A DNA stretch of 64,000 bases, from NCBI RefSeq assembly GCF_011393025.1, contig NZ_JAAOEO010000018.1, positions 1 through 64,000 on the forward strand, in the 5' to 3' direction. The number at the start of each line of letters is the position of its first letter. The stretch's first letter is position 1. Below the pieces are notes generated by a model. It made no database searches. It was not told where the DNA came from and worked only from the letters and a program-made list of their open reading frames with translations. The translations under genes and the position numbers were made by a program. Below, one piece after another: positions 1 through 7,079 of the stretch. The DNA is from Neobacillus terrae. GTDB taxonomy: Bacteria; Bacillota; Bacilli; Bacillales; Cytobacillaceae.

Positions 1-71
1 CTGGAGCTGGATTACAATAACCTAGTTCGGAGTTTTCCACAAGGTGAAAATCTATAATTTCCTAACCGACA

Positions 72-98
72 AAAAAACACACGGACTGTGCCGTGTGT
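72..98 (-). terminator. Rho-independent terminator
   Basis: Read on the minus strand, an 8-bp perfect stem (CCGTGTGT against ACACACGG) with a 6-nt loop runs into seven T residues. It closes the short minus-strand operon of two small genes to its right. Confidence 0.8.
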
Positions 99-100
99 CA

Positions 101-241
101 TCATTTAATTTGTTTTGCTGTCAAGGTTGCAATGAAATGAACTGTTGCTGGCGGTGCATTTATTTGCTGGCCTGCCTTTTTCAGTTCAATTTGAAGGAAA
201 CGTTTAATCTTTCTGCTCTTCCGAACGGTTTTTGCAGTCAT
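101..241 (-). CDS. Small basic hypothetical protein (46 aa)
   Basis: The family is not recognised. The product is a 46-residue, strongly basic, lysine-rich protein (N-terminus MTAKTVRKSRKIKR) with no membrane segment or cysteines. The start at 241 is chosen because AAGGAGGG lies 7 nt upstream; an in-frame ATG further upstream has no such site. It follows the zinc-ribbon gene by 41 nt and is followed at once by a strong terminator, so the two are probably co-transcribed. The good ribosome binding site and terminator argue that it is expressed. The charge would suit nucleic-acid binding, but that is a guess. Confidence 0.6.
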   Translation of the reverse strand: MTAKTVRKSRKIKRFLQIELKKAGQQINAPPATVHFIATLTAKQIK

Positions 242-282
242 GTTAACGCCCTCCTTAATTTCAAACAACTTTTTCAAAAAGA

Positions 283-441
283 TCAATATTCACCGGAGGC
301 CATTTCGTAATCTTCCCATTCATCATAGACCAGGTCGCCGCTTGATGCGCCTTTATGAATCGCGTTTTCACACGATGGGCAGCAAGGGCTGTCTCTCTGC
401 AAATCGGCAATTTCCTGTCCGCAAACAATACAGAGTTTCAT
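283..441 (-). CDS. Small zinc-ribbon-like protein (52 aa)
   Basis: This 52-residue protein begins MKLCIVCGQEI and has a CxxC pair at residues 4 and 7 and a CCxxC cluster at 20, 21 and 24. That is the spacing of a small treble-clef or zinc-ribbon knuckle. The rest is acidic, with a DEWEDYE stretch near the C-terminus. The start has a strong AGGAGGGG site 7 nt upstream, and a sigma-A promoter lies about 40 bp before it. Such tiny cysteine-rich proteins are common in Bacillus and mostly uncharacterised. Metal binding is inferred from the cysteines only, and no specific role is claimed. Confidence 0.7.
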   Translation of the reverse strand: MKLCIVCGQEIADLQRDSPCCPSCENAIHKGASSGDLVYDEWEDYEMASGEY

Positions 442-480
442 ACTAAACCCCTCCTATTCAGAATTTCATCTTACACCTTT

Positions 481-508
481 ATTATAAAGGATCTGTGAAA
501 TGCTTCAA
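481..508 (-). promoter_or_regulatory. Sigma-A-type promoter of the zinc-ribbon gene
   Basis: On the minus strand, TTGAAG (503-508) and TATAAT (481-486) are separated by 16 nt, about 40 nt before the start codon at 441. Apart from this promoter, nothing is seen between 442 and 606. Confidence 0.55.
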
Positions 509-606
509 CATTGATAAATAAGGATAAGCCTTTAGTATTTTGAATTATCTAACAATAACCTCCGAAAAAGTCTTCTTTTCTTAGAATTTCTTTTTATTTC
601 TACGCT

Positions 607-1095
607 TTACTTCATTTTAGCAAACGCTTCCCCCGTTCTCTTCGCCCGTGTATGGGTTTTAATCGCTTCGTAGGCTTCTTCTTTTTTTCCTTTAAGCTCA
701 ATGATTTGTCCAGTAAGAAGGCAGTACAAAAGCTTTAAATCAAGCAATGTAGTATTTTTTAAAAGCTTCGTCTTCGGTTCACTTTCAAACCACTCGGCGG
801 CTTTCTCTTTGCTGTTGAAAAGGGAAAAATCCAACTTCGTTCCATTAATAGGGAACTCCTTTCGTAAAAACAGTTCAGCTATATCTGGAAAAGCTGCTTT
901 ATTTTTTTTCATTAAATTCTTTGATGATGGTTCCTGCATAAGGAAAGTATCTTTCAGGGGTTTCAAAACCTCAATTATTTGATCGAGTTCTTTTAGCTCT
1001 TTTTTAAACTTTTGTATGGAGGCAGCTTTATAAATAAGCTGAAGATGTTCCAGATAACTGGATACTTTTTTGTAGGTGAGTTCGTTCATATTCAT
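607..1095 (-). CDS. Hypothetical partner of the orphan ParA (162 aa)
   Basis: No family is recognised. The protein is about 162 aa, lysine/glutamate-rich and apparently all-helical, with a leucine-rich N-terminal half (residues 10-60) that could form a coiled coil. No helix-turn-helix like that of ParB is evident. Its ATG overlaps the stop of the upstream parA-like gene in a 4-nt ATGA junction, so the two are translationally coupled and it may act with the ATPase. The start at 1095 is preferred over an upstream in-frame ATG because of this coupling. A role as adaptor or cargo protein of a ParA-type positioning system is inference from position alone. Confidence 0.65.
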   Translation of the reverse strand: MNMNELTYKKVSSYLEHLQLIYKAASIQKFKKELKELDQIIEVLKPLKDTFLMQEPSSKNLMKKNKAAFPDIAELFLRKEFPINGTKLDFSLFNSKEKAAEWFESEPKTKLLKNTTLLDLKLLYCLLTGQIIELKGKKEEAYEAIKTHTRAKRTGEAFAKMK

Positions 1096-1985
1096 CCCTG
1101 GCCTTCCAGACAATTTAATATTTCAGCAGCTAATGAAGCGTATTCCTCCCGCCTGTTTCCGGCAGCTGTTGCTCTTGCTATTTCCTCGTAATTATGAATA
1201 ACTGTATGAAAAAAGTATGTGCCTTCAGGCAGTTTGCATTGCACTTCAGCTGCGTCTAAATATTCTTTTAGATCCAGAAGCACCTGTTGGTTTTTCACCG
1301 TGCCTTTTTTTAGGGTTTCAAAAATGCCAAGAAGCTGCGGCCTCTCACCAAACAATAGACGGGCTAATGATGAATGGCGGTGCTCCTGGCAAATGTTCAG
1401 GTAGATTTTATCGACCGTTGTAATATAATGGGCAACTCCGCGGATACTGACGGTTTGAATAATAGAAGGAATCAAATAATAGTCAGATAGCAGGAAAGCA
1501 CCCTGGGTGATGAGGTTATTGCTGGGAGGGCAATCAAATAAAACAAAATCATAATCTTGGTCTAAACCAGTCTTTTGAAAGAATTGCTGGAGAACGAAGA
1601 GGTCGTCAAAATCATCCTTCAGCAGGATGGATAGTTCATCAAGCCCCCCACCTTCGTAAAAAATATTAGATGGGATAAAATCAATGCCTTCTCCCGTCTG
1701 TTTGACAAGCAATTCCTTATCAACTGGAAACTCGAGATTTAAATGCATTTTTTTCTGAATCCAGGCATCGAAAATATAGTTCAGACACTCTCCTGGATTA
1801 AGCCGGTATAAATCCCAATCAATTCGTGAGAGACAAATTTCGCTTAAAGAACATTGAGGGTCAAGATCAACCAAAAGTACTTTTTTTTCCTGTAAAACCA
1901 TATGGCACGCTATCTGGTAAATACTCGTTGTTTTTCCTACCCCGCCTTTATAATTTCCAACAAATATCTTTTTCGCTTTTGCCAT
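1092..1985 (-). CDS. ParA/MinD-family ATPase (orphan, chromosomal)
   Basis: The protein is a P-loop ATPase of the ParA/Soj family, 297 aa. The deviant Walker A KGGVGKTT lies near residues 13-20, the switch I region DLDPQ near 40-44, and the Walker B-like stretch VLFDCPPS near 150. ParA proteins dimerise on ATP and bind DNA non-specifically to segregate or position cargo. The start at 1985 (MAKAKK) is chosen because GGGAGGCGGGG sits just upstream, inside the longer alternative frame. No parB or parS-like repeats are seen nearby. The only linked gene is the small coupled ORF downstream, so this is not the chromosomal Soj. It may be a domesticated plasmid partition gene. Confidence 0.85.
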   Translation of the reverse strand: MAKAKKIFVGNYKGGVGKTTSIYQIACHMVLQEKKVLLVDLDPQCSLSEICLSRIDWDLYRLNPGECLNYIFDAWIQKKMHLNLEFPVDKELLVKQTGEGIDFIPSNIFYEGGGLDELSILLKDDFDDLFVLQQFFQKTGLDQDYDFVLFDCPPSNNLITQGAFLLSDYYLIPSIIQTVSIRGVAHYITTVDKIYLNICQEHRHSSLARLLFGERPQLLGIFETLKKGTVKNQQVLLDLKEYLDAAEVQCKLPEGTYFFHTVIHNYEEIARATAAGNRREEYASLAAEILNCLEGQG

Positions 1986-2044
1986 TTCCCCGCCTCCCAT
2001 CCATCACTATTCATCCTATGGCGGGTTATTGAGATTATGACTCT

Positions 2045-2355
2045 TTATACCTGTTTGCCAGCAAGCTGCCAATCATCCAGGAAGAAAGGCCATAAATTAG
2101 GCCGGCGCCTAACCGCCAGCGGATGGAACCCAGCGGTTAAGGGAATGTTACGGACCTCTGTCCATCAGCCTCTCATATTTTTCACTTCTGCAAGGGTATT
2201 TTCTAAAAATGATTGGAGTGCAACATTTCCTAAACATAATATGAGTGAGGGTTTCTTTGATTCAAGCTGCTCTTTTAGATGGCCTATGCAAATTTCTCTA
2301 GTCTTTTCTTTATCATAAGCCCGCACTGACCTTCTTTTTAAAATATATAAAATAG
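2045..2355 (-). pseudogene. C-terminal half of a uracil-DNA glycosylase-like gene, inverted
   Basis: On the minus strand one frame reads through the C-terminal half of a UDG-superfamily protein: YILKRRSVRAYDKEKTREIC, then LILCLGNVALQSF, an in-frame TGA after VKNMRG, then GFHPLAVRRRPNLW to a final TAA. The G-N-V-A and H-P-L-A blocks are typical of family 4/5-type glycosylases. It has no start codon or ribosome binding site of its own. The N-terminal half of what appears to be the same gene lies next to it on the opposite strand, so an inversion has split the gene between about 2356 and 2368. It is non-functional. Confidence 0.75.
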
Positions 2356-2368
2356 GGAGTGACTATAA

Positions 2369-2565
2369 ATGACCGATTTTTGCTCAAATATATGGCCTGA
2401 GGAGCCGGTTCCTGAAAATGTAAAAGACTGTAAGGAGTGCGGTTTATATAAACAAGGCTCTTGAATGATTTGGGGTGAGGGAAATTCAGAAGCTCCAATT
2501 ATGGTTATTCTAGATAATCCAGGGGCACGCGAGGACCAGGAAGGGAGTTCCCTATGTTAAAACAT
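2369..2565 (+). pseudogene. N-terminal half of a uracil-DNA glycosylase-like gene
   Basis: The plus strand starts MTDFCSNIWPEEPVPENVKD behind a GGGAGTGA site and then reads CKECGLY, with the cysteine pair typical of Fe-S UDG families. A TGA follows at 2462-2464, then MIWGEGNSEAPIMVILDNPG and AREDQEG, after which the frame is lost by a one-base shift. This is the expected N-terminal portion (C-x2-C, then the GEGN..ap..ilDnPG block) of the protein whose C-terminal half lies inverted to the left. Between the end of this remnant and the next gene nothing else is recognised. Confidence 0.75.
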
Positions 2566-2697
2566 ATCTTAACCAGCTTACAGGTTATTTTTCATGATGC
2601 CTTGAAAGATTGACGGGTAAACACCTGTTGGGACATTTCATATTTTTTTAGGAAAATCATAAAATTATATATAAATCAATTAAGGTGAGGGATGAAA

Positions 2698-3027
2698 ATG
2701 TATTATGCACGCTTGGTGAAGTATAAGTTGGGATTTGGGCAGAGGGTTTTCGCAGAAAGATTAACCAAAGAATTTGATCAGATAAGCAGGACATTAGCTG
2801 GGTTCAGAGGAAACGTATATTTTTTTGAAGATACACTTTGCGAGTACAGGGCGCTAAACTATTGGGATACAAAAAACGATGCAGAAAATGCGAATCAAGT
2901 TTTGTTTCCGAAGCTTGAACAGGAGCTCGAGAACCTTACGGCCGAGAAGCCTTCTTACCAATTCTTTGAAGTATTTGACCCTGCAGATGGCAGAGACCTT
3001 TTATTCTCCCATATTAAGCTGGTATAG
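2698..3027 (+). CDS. Hypothetical protein, possible ABM-like fold (109 aa)
   Basis: No named family can be assigned. The 109-aa soluble protein begins MYYARLVKYKLG and contains an aromatic-rich centre (GNVYFFED, YRALNYWDT) and an acidic C-terminal part. The pattern of an N-terminal strand, a helix with EFDQISRTLAG, a paired strand and YW resembles small alpha/beta dimeric proteins of the antibiotic-biosynthesis-monooxygenase type, but this is only a resemblance. The start at 2698 is preferred over 2692 because AAGGTGAGG then sits 7 nt away. It leads a run of three small same-strand genes that includes a VOC and an EthD-like protein. Confidence 0.6.
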   Translation: MYYARLVKYKLGFGQRVFAERLTKEFDQISRTLAGFRGNVYFFEDTLCEYRALNYWDTKNDAENANQVLFPKLEQELENLTAEKPSYQFFEVFDPADGRDLLFSHIKLV

Positions 3028-3124
3028 GATTGCTCTGGCCGAGTAATCTTTTTTTTGAGGATTCAAATAGGATTTTTTACCTTTGCGGAGAATAACTTAT
3101 TAATCTGAGAAAGGATGTGTCTTA

Positions 3125-3544
3125 ATGAAGGGAAAATTAGTGAGGATTGGTACAACCTATATTCCGGTCACTAATGTTGCACTATCTGCCGAATGGTATG
3201 TAAATAACTTAGGTGCAGAATTGAACTATAAAGACGCAGATAAAGCAATTATCAATTTGGCAAATCAAAGCTTTTTCCTAGTTGAAGCTGCTGAGGATCA
3301 AAGTACAAATTTTTATGATAATAAAGGTGTGAAACGTTTTTCGGTCACTTTTGAGGTAAATGGGTTAAGTGCTTTGGAAGCCCTGCATAAAGAGTTTAAA
3401 GAAAAAGAAATCAAAACTGGAGAGATTGAAGACAGAGGCCATGCTGGAAGGAACTTTGTCTTCTTTGATTCTGATGGCAATATGTTTGATGTTTGGAGTG
3501 AATTAAGTCCTGTTTTCAAGGAAAGGTTCGGAGTAACTAAATGA
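3125..3544 (+). CDS. VOC-family (glyoxalase/bleomycin-resistance fold) protein
   Basis: The protein is a 139-aa single VOC module. It has two beta-alpha-beta-beta-beta repeats: the first around residues 5-55 (YIPVTNVALSAEWYVNNLGAE) and the second around 70-125 (RFSVTFEVNGL, then GRNFVFFDSDGNMFDVWSE). The DPDGN-like loop (DSDGN) and the final aromatic-x-x-W are family marks. VOC proteins include metal-dependent lyases, dioxygenases and antibiotic-binding proteins, and the substrate cannot be read here. The first strand lacks the usual metal-binding histidine, so it may bind rather than turn over its ligand. AAAGGAT lies 8 nt before the ATG. Confidence 0.85.
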   Translation: MKGKLVRIGTTYIPVTNVALSAEWYVNNLGAELNYKDADKAIINLANQSFFLVEAAEDQSTNFYDNKGVKRFSVTFEVNGLSALEALHKEFKEKEIKTGEIEDRGHAGRNFVFFDSDGNMFDVWSELSPVFKERFGVTK

Positions 3545-3639
3545 AGTAATTTTATAACTTCAAGAAAAAAGCTTGTCATAAATTTAATAAGTCTTCCATA
3601 AATATTAAGAATACCGCTATTAAAGGAGTGAAATTTATA

Positions 3640-3939
3640 GTGAAAATGCATGTTATTTATGAACAGCCAAAAAACCAGGAAGGTTTTGAAAAGCATTATT
3701 TTGAGGTTCACATTCCTCTTGCTCAAAAGATCCCCAACTTAAAAAATTTGTCCTATCAAAAAGTGTTACAGGCACAAAATACGGAGAAAAATTTATATTT
3801 AATGGCCGAATTAGAATTTGAAAGTTTAGATGTCTTTCAAGAATCTATGAGCTCTAAAGAAGGAAAAGAAACACAAAAGGATGTTGCCAATCTTGTAGAG
3901 TTTTTACATAAACCGCCAGTTATTATTATTAGCCAATAA
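3640..3939 (+). CDS. EthD-domain protein
   Basis: The protein is about 99 aa and matches the small EthD dimeric alpha/beta fold: KMHVIYEQPKNQEGFEKHYF, the HIPLAQKIPNL segment, and a middle strand NLYLMAELEFES. EthD proteins occur in ether and aromatic degradation loci, usually with unknown chemistry. The GTG at 3640 is preferred because AAAGGAG ends 11 nt upstream; the longer frame from 3628 overlaps that site. It is the last of three small plus-strand genes and is followed 6 nt later by a strong terminator. Confidence 0.75.
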   Translation: MKMHVIYEQPKNQEGFEKHYFEVHIPLAQKIPNLKNLSYQKVLQAQNTEKNLYLMAELEFESLDVFQESMSSKEGKETQKDVANLVEFLHKPPVIIISQ

Positions 3940-3944
3940 AAAAT

Positions 3945-3979
3945 AGCCTGGATCCTCAATAAGGGTCCAGGCAGTTTTT
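3945..3979. terminator. Bidirectional terminator between EthD and M20D genes
   Basis: GCCTGGATCC and GGGTCCAGGC form a 10-bp stem around a 7-nt loop, with T7 on the plus side and an A-rich tract on the other. It can serve both convergent genes. Confidence 0.85.
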
Positions 3980-5155
3980 TTATGCAAATACTTTTTGGCT
4001 GGCGAACTCTTCTTTTATTTTTGCAAGAAGTTCTGGGTTTGTTAAAATTTCGTATGCAGTAAGGGCCATGGCTTTCGCTCCAAGAATCATGCCTTCTCTG
4101 CCCTGCTCGCTCATCGCTGCTTCTCGGAATTCATGAGTATGGGCAACGGTTGGCACATCAACAATCTTAATATAGGGGTGAATGGCTGGAACTACCTGAC
4201 TAACATTTCCCATATCAAGAGAACCTGAGCCATCGCGTTCAACCACGATTTGCTCCTCGTTAATACCCAATGAAACCAATTCCTTGTTAAATGCCTCTGA
4301 TAACTCATTGTTTGTGATCATATCATCATAGGAAAATTCATAGAAAGACCATTTCATAGTGGATCCTGTCTGAAGTGCTGCACCTTCAGCGCATTTCTTC
4401 ACCTTTTCAACCAGCTCGTTCACATAATCCCTTTTTGCTGCACGAACATAGAATTGGGCAACTGCGTAATCAGGTACAACATTAGCTGCTTTTCCGCCTT
4501 CAGGAATAATCCCGTGTATTCTTGCATCTGGCTTAATGTGCTGACGGAGAGCATTAATGCTGTTAAATGTCTGGATAACTGCATCAAGGGCATTAATTCC
4601 GGCATGCGGGCTTGCAGCTGCATGGGCTGATTTTCCGAAAAACTCGAATTGAATGGCATCCATCGCCAATGAAGCACCGCTTTTTATATAATTGTCACTT
4701 GGATGAACCATCATTGCCACATCCAAAGCATCGAAGATACCAGCTTCTGCCATCGTTACTTTTCCGCCTCTTGTTTCTTCAGCAGGTGTACCAAAAACCA
4801 TTACTTTTCCGCCAGTTTCCTGGATTACCTTACTTAAAGCAATCCCAGCAGCGATTCCCATTGTTCCGATAAGATTATGTCCACAAGCATGGCCTACGTC
4901 AGGAAGCGCGTCATATTCCGACATAAATCCAATTACAGGACCTGGCTTGCCGCTGTCAAAGGTTGCTGTAAAGGCAGTTGCTAGTCCGCATGTTCCTACT
5001 TCTAAAGCAAAATCGTGTTTTTTCAATTCCTCTGTTAAAACCGTGCATGCAAGAAACTCTTCATGGCCAAGCTCCGGATTTTCCCCAATGTACTTGCTTA
5101 TTCTATAAAAATCTTCTTTATATAATTCGATCTGATCAATAATATACTGTTTCAT
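3980..5155 (-). CDS. M20D-family amidohydrolase (ACY1L2/AbgB-like)
   Basis: This is a zinc metallopeptidase of the M20D type, 391 aa, related to p-aminobenzoyl-glutamate hydrolase subunit B and the mammalian ACY1L2 group. Such enzymes cleave N-acyl amino acids or small dipeptides in the cytoplasm. Visible marks are HACGHN near residues 89-94, the catalytic/metal pair EE in TPAEETRGG near 126-127, GKSAHAAASPHAGINA in the dimerisation lid near 180, and a C-terminal HTHEFREAA. The start at 5155 (MKQYII) is chosen because the further ATG at 5167 overlaps the GGGAG site. It is a single gene, convergent with the EthD gene. The substrate is not readable. Confidence 0.88.
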   Translation of the reverse strand: MKQYIIDQIELYKEDFYRISKYIGENPELGHEEFLACTVLTEELKKHDFALEVGTCGLATAFTATFDSGKPGPVIGFMSEYDALPDVGHACGHNLIGTMGIAAGIALSKVIQETGGKVMVFGTPAEETRGGKVTMAEAGIFDALDVAMMVHPSDNYIKSGASLAMDAIQFEFFGKSAHAAASPHAGINALDAVIQTFNSINALRQHIKPDARIHGIIPEGGKAANVVPDYAVAQFYVRAAKRDYVNELVEKVKKCAEGAALQTGSTMKWSFYEFSYDDMITNNELSEAFNKELVSLGINEEQIVVERDGSGSLDMGNVSQVVPAIHPYIKIVDVPTVAHTHEFREAAMSEQGREGMILGAKAMALTAYEILTNPELLAKIKEEFASQKVFA

Positions 5156-5254
5156 TATATTTTCCATCTCCCTAATATATGAATGTATAAAAAATCATAT
5201 AATATTATATTAATACATTATTTTGTTTTTTTCACTAGTTATTTATTTTCTTTT

Positions 5255-5423
5255 ATAAATTTGGCTCTGTTAAATTTGCCTGTTGATTTCCCGATTTATG
5301 CCCTCGCTTTCGGCTGGCGCTTCGGGGTCTACCTGACCCGCTTTTCCAGCCGGAGTCTCGCACCTCTCGTTCCAATTACCATTGTGCCAAATCAACAATG
5401 AGCTTTAACATAGCCATAAATTT
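5255..5423. mobile_element. MITE-like element with 8-bp target duplication (copy 1)
   Basis: A 153-bp segment (5263-5415) has imperfect terminal inverted repeats GGCTCTGTTAAA and TTTAACATAGCC. It is flanked by a perfect 8-bp direct repeat ATAAATTT (5255-5262 and 5416-5423). The interior is GC-rich with CGGAGTCTCGCACC-like text known from short interspersed repeats in many Bacillaceae. It has no coding capacity. The target duplication indicates transposition by a transposase supplied in trans. Confidence 0.75.
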
Positions 5424-5474
5424 GAGAATGAGTTAAAAGGGATATTATGGTATATGATAGAATTATATAAATTA

Positions 5475-5592
5475 AGCTCTGTTAAGCTTGCTTGTTGATT
5501 TTCGTTCAAGACACTCGCTTTCCCGCTGGAGTCTCGAGTCCTTCTGCTACAATCAACATAGATAAAAATCAACAATGTTCTTTAACACAGCT
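5475..5592. mobile_element. MITE-like element, second shorter copy
   Basis: A 118-bp segment begins AGCTCTGTTAAG and ends TTTAACACAGCT, so its ends match copy 1. Its interior shares the CTTGTTGATTTTCG, CCGCTGGAGTCTCG and AATCAACA blocks. Flanking 8-mers ATAAATTA and ATTGATTA agree at 6 of 8 positions, suggesting a decayed duplication. It lies only about 50 bp from copy 1 in the same orientation, and its 3' end abuts the small membrane-protein gene. Confidence 0.7.
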
Positions 5593-5619
5593 ATTGATTA
5601 AAAAATGGAGAGTGGTCAA

Positions 5620-5751
5620 GTGGAACAAATCAAATCATTTTTTATCCTTTATCCAAAAACGGCGCGGATTGTGGCTTTAATATTGCTTGCCTATCTATTT
5701 ATGGAATCCATTCAAGCTGGTTATAAAACAGGAATGTCTCTTTTCGGGTAA
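5620..5751 (+). CDS. Small membrane protein (43 aa)
   Basis: No family is recognised. The 43-aa product starts with GTG (VEQIKSFFILYPKTARI) and has one hydrophobic helix at about residues 17-30 (IVALILLAYLFMES) followed by a short polar tail. GGAG lies 9 nt before the GTG; the in-frame ATG at 5605 overlaps it. The gene begins 28 bp after the MITE copy, so its promoter may lie in or across that element. A positive-inside N-terminus suggests the tail faces out. Confidence 0.55.
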   Translation: MEQIKSFFILYPKTARIVALILLAYLFMESIQAGYKTGMSLFG

Positions 5752-5825
5752 GGTTCTTTCGGTTTTGGAGGATTTATGTTATACAGGGTATAATAATGGT
5801 AAGAAGAAATGAAAGGAATGATTGT

Positions 5826-5912
5826 ATGTCTGCAGGCGGTCTATGGGGATTAACAATTTTATCAGCAGTGGCATTTTACGGAAGTATTGCGTTAGCATAT
5901 GTTTTAACTTGA
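5826..5912 (+). CDS. Very small membrane peptide (28 aa)
   Basis: The ORF encodes a 28-residue, almost wholly hydrophobic peptide (MSAGGLWGLTILSAVAFYGS and onward) that would form a single transmembrane helix. AAAGGA lies 8 nt upstream of the ATG. In size and composition it resembles accessory microproteins of transporters, such as the MetS type, or of oxidases, but neither family signature is clear and no transporter is adjacent. A hairpin follows at 5927. It is supported only by the ribosome binding site, the composition and the terminator. Confidence 0.45.
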   Translation: MSAGGLWGLTILSAVAFYGSIALAYVLT

Positions 5913-5926
5913 TAAATGTATAAAAA

Positions 5927-5960
5927 GGCTGTTCACTTTTGAGGACAGCCTCCTTTATTT
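5927..5960 (+). terminator. Weak terminator after small membrane genes
   Basis: AGGCTGTTC and GAGGACAGCCT form a stem with one mismatch, followed by CCTTTATTT. The T-tract is imperfect, so termination may be partial. Confidence 0.5.
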
Positions 5961-6278
5961 AGTAAGATGGTGCCTTTCTATTAAAAAAATTTATAAGTGA
6001 TTCCTAGTTTTCCCAAAACGATGAGTTACTAAAAGAATTCCTAGCTTCCAAGAAGGTATGCCCTGGTTCTGCGAGAGAATCTCCGACTTTTCTAACGACT
6101 GCCCAACCAGGACGGTTATGCCTAGGCAGGAAATGATATGCCTAAGCGTGGCATGTAATGCTTCAAAGAATTGATGCACATCTATCTAATCTTTAACTCT
6201 TTTCCCCTCCAGCCGTTTCCTCATTATCCTTTAAATTTGGCTTTTCCTTATGGAGGGTGTTTGAAATATTAGTGAATA
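5961..6278. other. Gene-free stretch
   Basis: About 320 bp without a supportable gene. One 62-codon minus-strand frame exists but lacks a ribosome binding site and has no recognisable composition. A few short inverted pieces (for example around CCTAGGCAGG and TGCCTAAGCG) are present but do not form an obvious element. Confidence 0.4.
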
Positions 6279-6312
6279 TTAAAAAAGTACCTTTCCCTCT
6301 CTGGGGAAGGCA
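6279..6312 (-). terminator. Terminator of the yflT-like gene
   Basis: On the minus strand GTGCCTTCCCC pairs with GGGAAAGGTAC around AGAGA and is followed by TTTTTT. It starts inside the stop region of the gene. Confidence 0.8.
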
Positions 6313-6313
6313 C

Positions 6314-6640
6314 TTAATCTGCCTGAATAGCGACTATAACAAACTTTCCATTTTCCACTTCTTTTTCACAAACCGTCACATCCTCATGTGAAAGCCCGAG
6401 TGAAAGCATCTTATCATGTACCTCTTCTATTCGGCTAGAGAAAAAGTAAGCCATAATATCAATCAATCCATCCTCTTCAATGGTGTCATCATTTGTATCA
6501 GTTTCTTCAATTACTTCCTCAGATTGTTTTTCATCATAGGCAAAGATGTATATATCATCGAGTAAATAGCCCTCGTTTTTGAGTCCATTTACCGTGTTTC
6601 TCGCCTCTTGTAAATTTTCCGCGACTTTATATATATACAT
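6314..6640 (-). CDS. YflT-family general stress protein (heat-induced stress protein domain)
   Basis: The protein is 108 aa with the YflT domain (PF11181, also in general stress proteins GsiB-neighbour 17M and YflT of B. subtilis). It opens with a strand and helix (IYKVAENLQEARNTVNGLKN), the signature LLDDIYIFAYDEKQSE, an acidic linker at about 43-57, and a second alpha/beta half ending GKFVIVAIQAD. Family members belong to the SigB general stress regulon in B. subtilis, with no known biochemical activity. A GGAGG site sits 7 nt before the ATG. No SigB promoter could be assigned with confidence upstream. Confidence 0.8.
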   Translation of the reverse strand: MYIYKVAENLQEARNTVNGLKNEGYLLDDIYIFAYDEKQSEEVIEETDTNDDTIEEDGLIDIMAYFFSSRIEEVHDKMLSLGLSHEDVTVCEKEVENGKFVIVAIQAD

Positions 6641-6746
6641 ATCTTTTCCTCCTGTTTGACCGGTGGGCCAATCTTTTGTACTAAATTATTTCCCTCCCGC
6701 ACAGGCAATTAAACTAAGAAAAAAAGAGAGGATTTCTCCACTCCTT

Positions 6747-7079
6747 CTATTCACCCTGCTGTTCACTTTCAAGCAGGTGTCTGAGTTTATTAAGTTTATT
6801 GTCCCAAAACAATTCAAAATATTGGACCCAGTCCTGCAGTTCACGGAGAGGCTCCGGATTTAAGCTATATCTGGTTTCCCTTCCTGATTTCCGCTCCCGG
6901 ACAAGATCAGCCTCTGCTAAGACCCGAAGATGCTTGGAAACCGCGGTGCGGCTTATGGGAAAGTTTGCACTAATCGCGGTAACAGGCATCTCTTCCTTGC
7001 TGAGCAGTTTTAATAATTGACGGCGGGTAGGATCAGCTATGGCATGGAATACGTCATGTTTTGCTCTTTCAGCAGACAT
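6747..7079 (-). CDS. ArsR-family transcriptional repressor (SdpR-like)
   Basis: The protein is a 110-aa winged-helix regulator: DPTRRQLLKLL near residues 16-26, recognition helix ISRTAVSKHLRVL near 42-54, wing ERKSGRETRYSLNPEPL near 62-78. No cysteine metal site is present, as in the SdpR/YdfF subgroup that pairs with SRPBCC proteins rather than metals. Its ATG overlaps the TAA of the upstream SRPBCC gene by one base. That coupling and the common ArsR-AHSA1 pairing suggest it autoregulates the three-gene operon with DUF3052 and the SRPBCC protein. Confidence 0.9.
   Translation of the reverse strand: MSAERAKHDVFHAIADPTRRQLLKLLSKEEMPVTAISANFPISRTAVSKHLRVLAEADLVRERKSGRETRYSLNPEPLRELQDWVQYFELFWDNKLNKLRHLLESEQQGE

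Noticed and set aside
44..310. 88-codon plus-strand frame
   Set aside because: Antisense to two better-supported small minus-strand genes that have ribosome binding sites, a promoter and a terminator.
2313..2498. 61-codon minus-strand frame across the UDG remnant
   Set aside because: It is out of frame with the recognisable UDG text on both strands.
5991..6179. 62-codon minus-strand frame
   Set aside because: No ribosome binding site, no recognisable composition, and it lies in otherwise featureless DNA.
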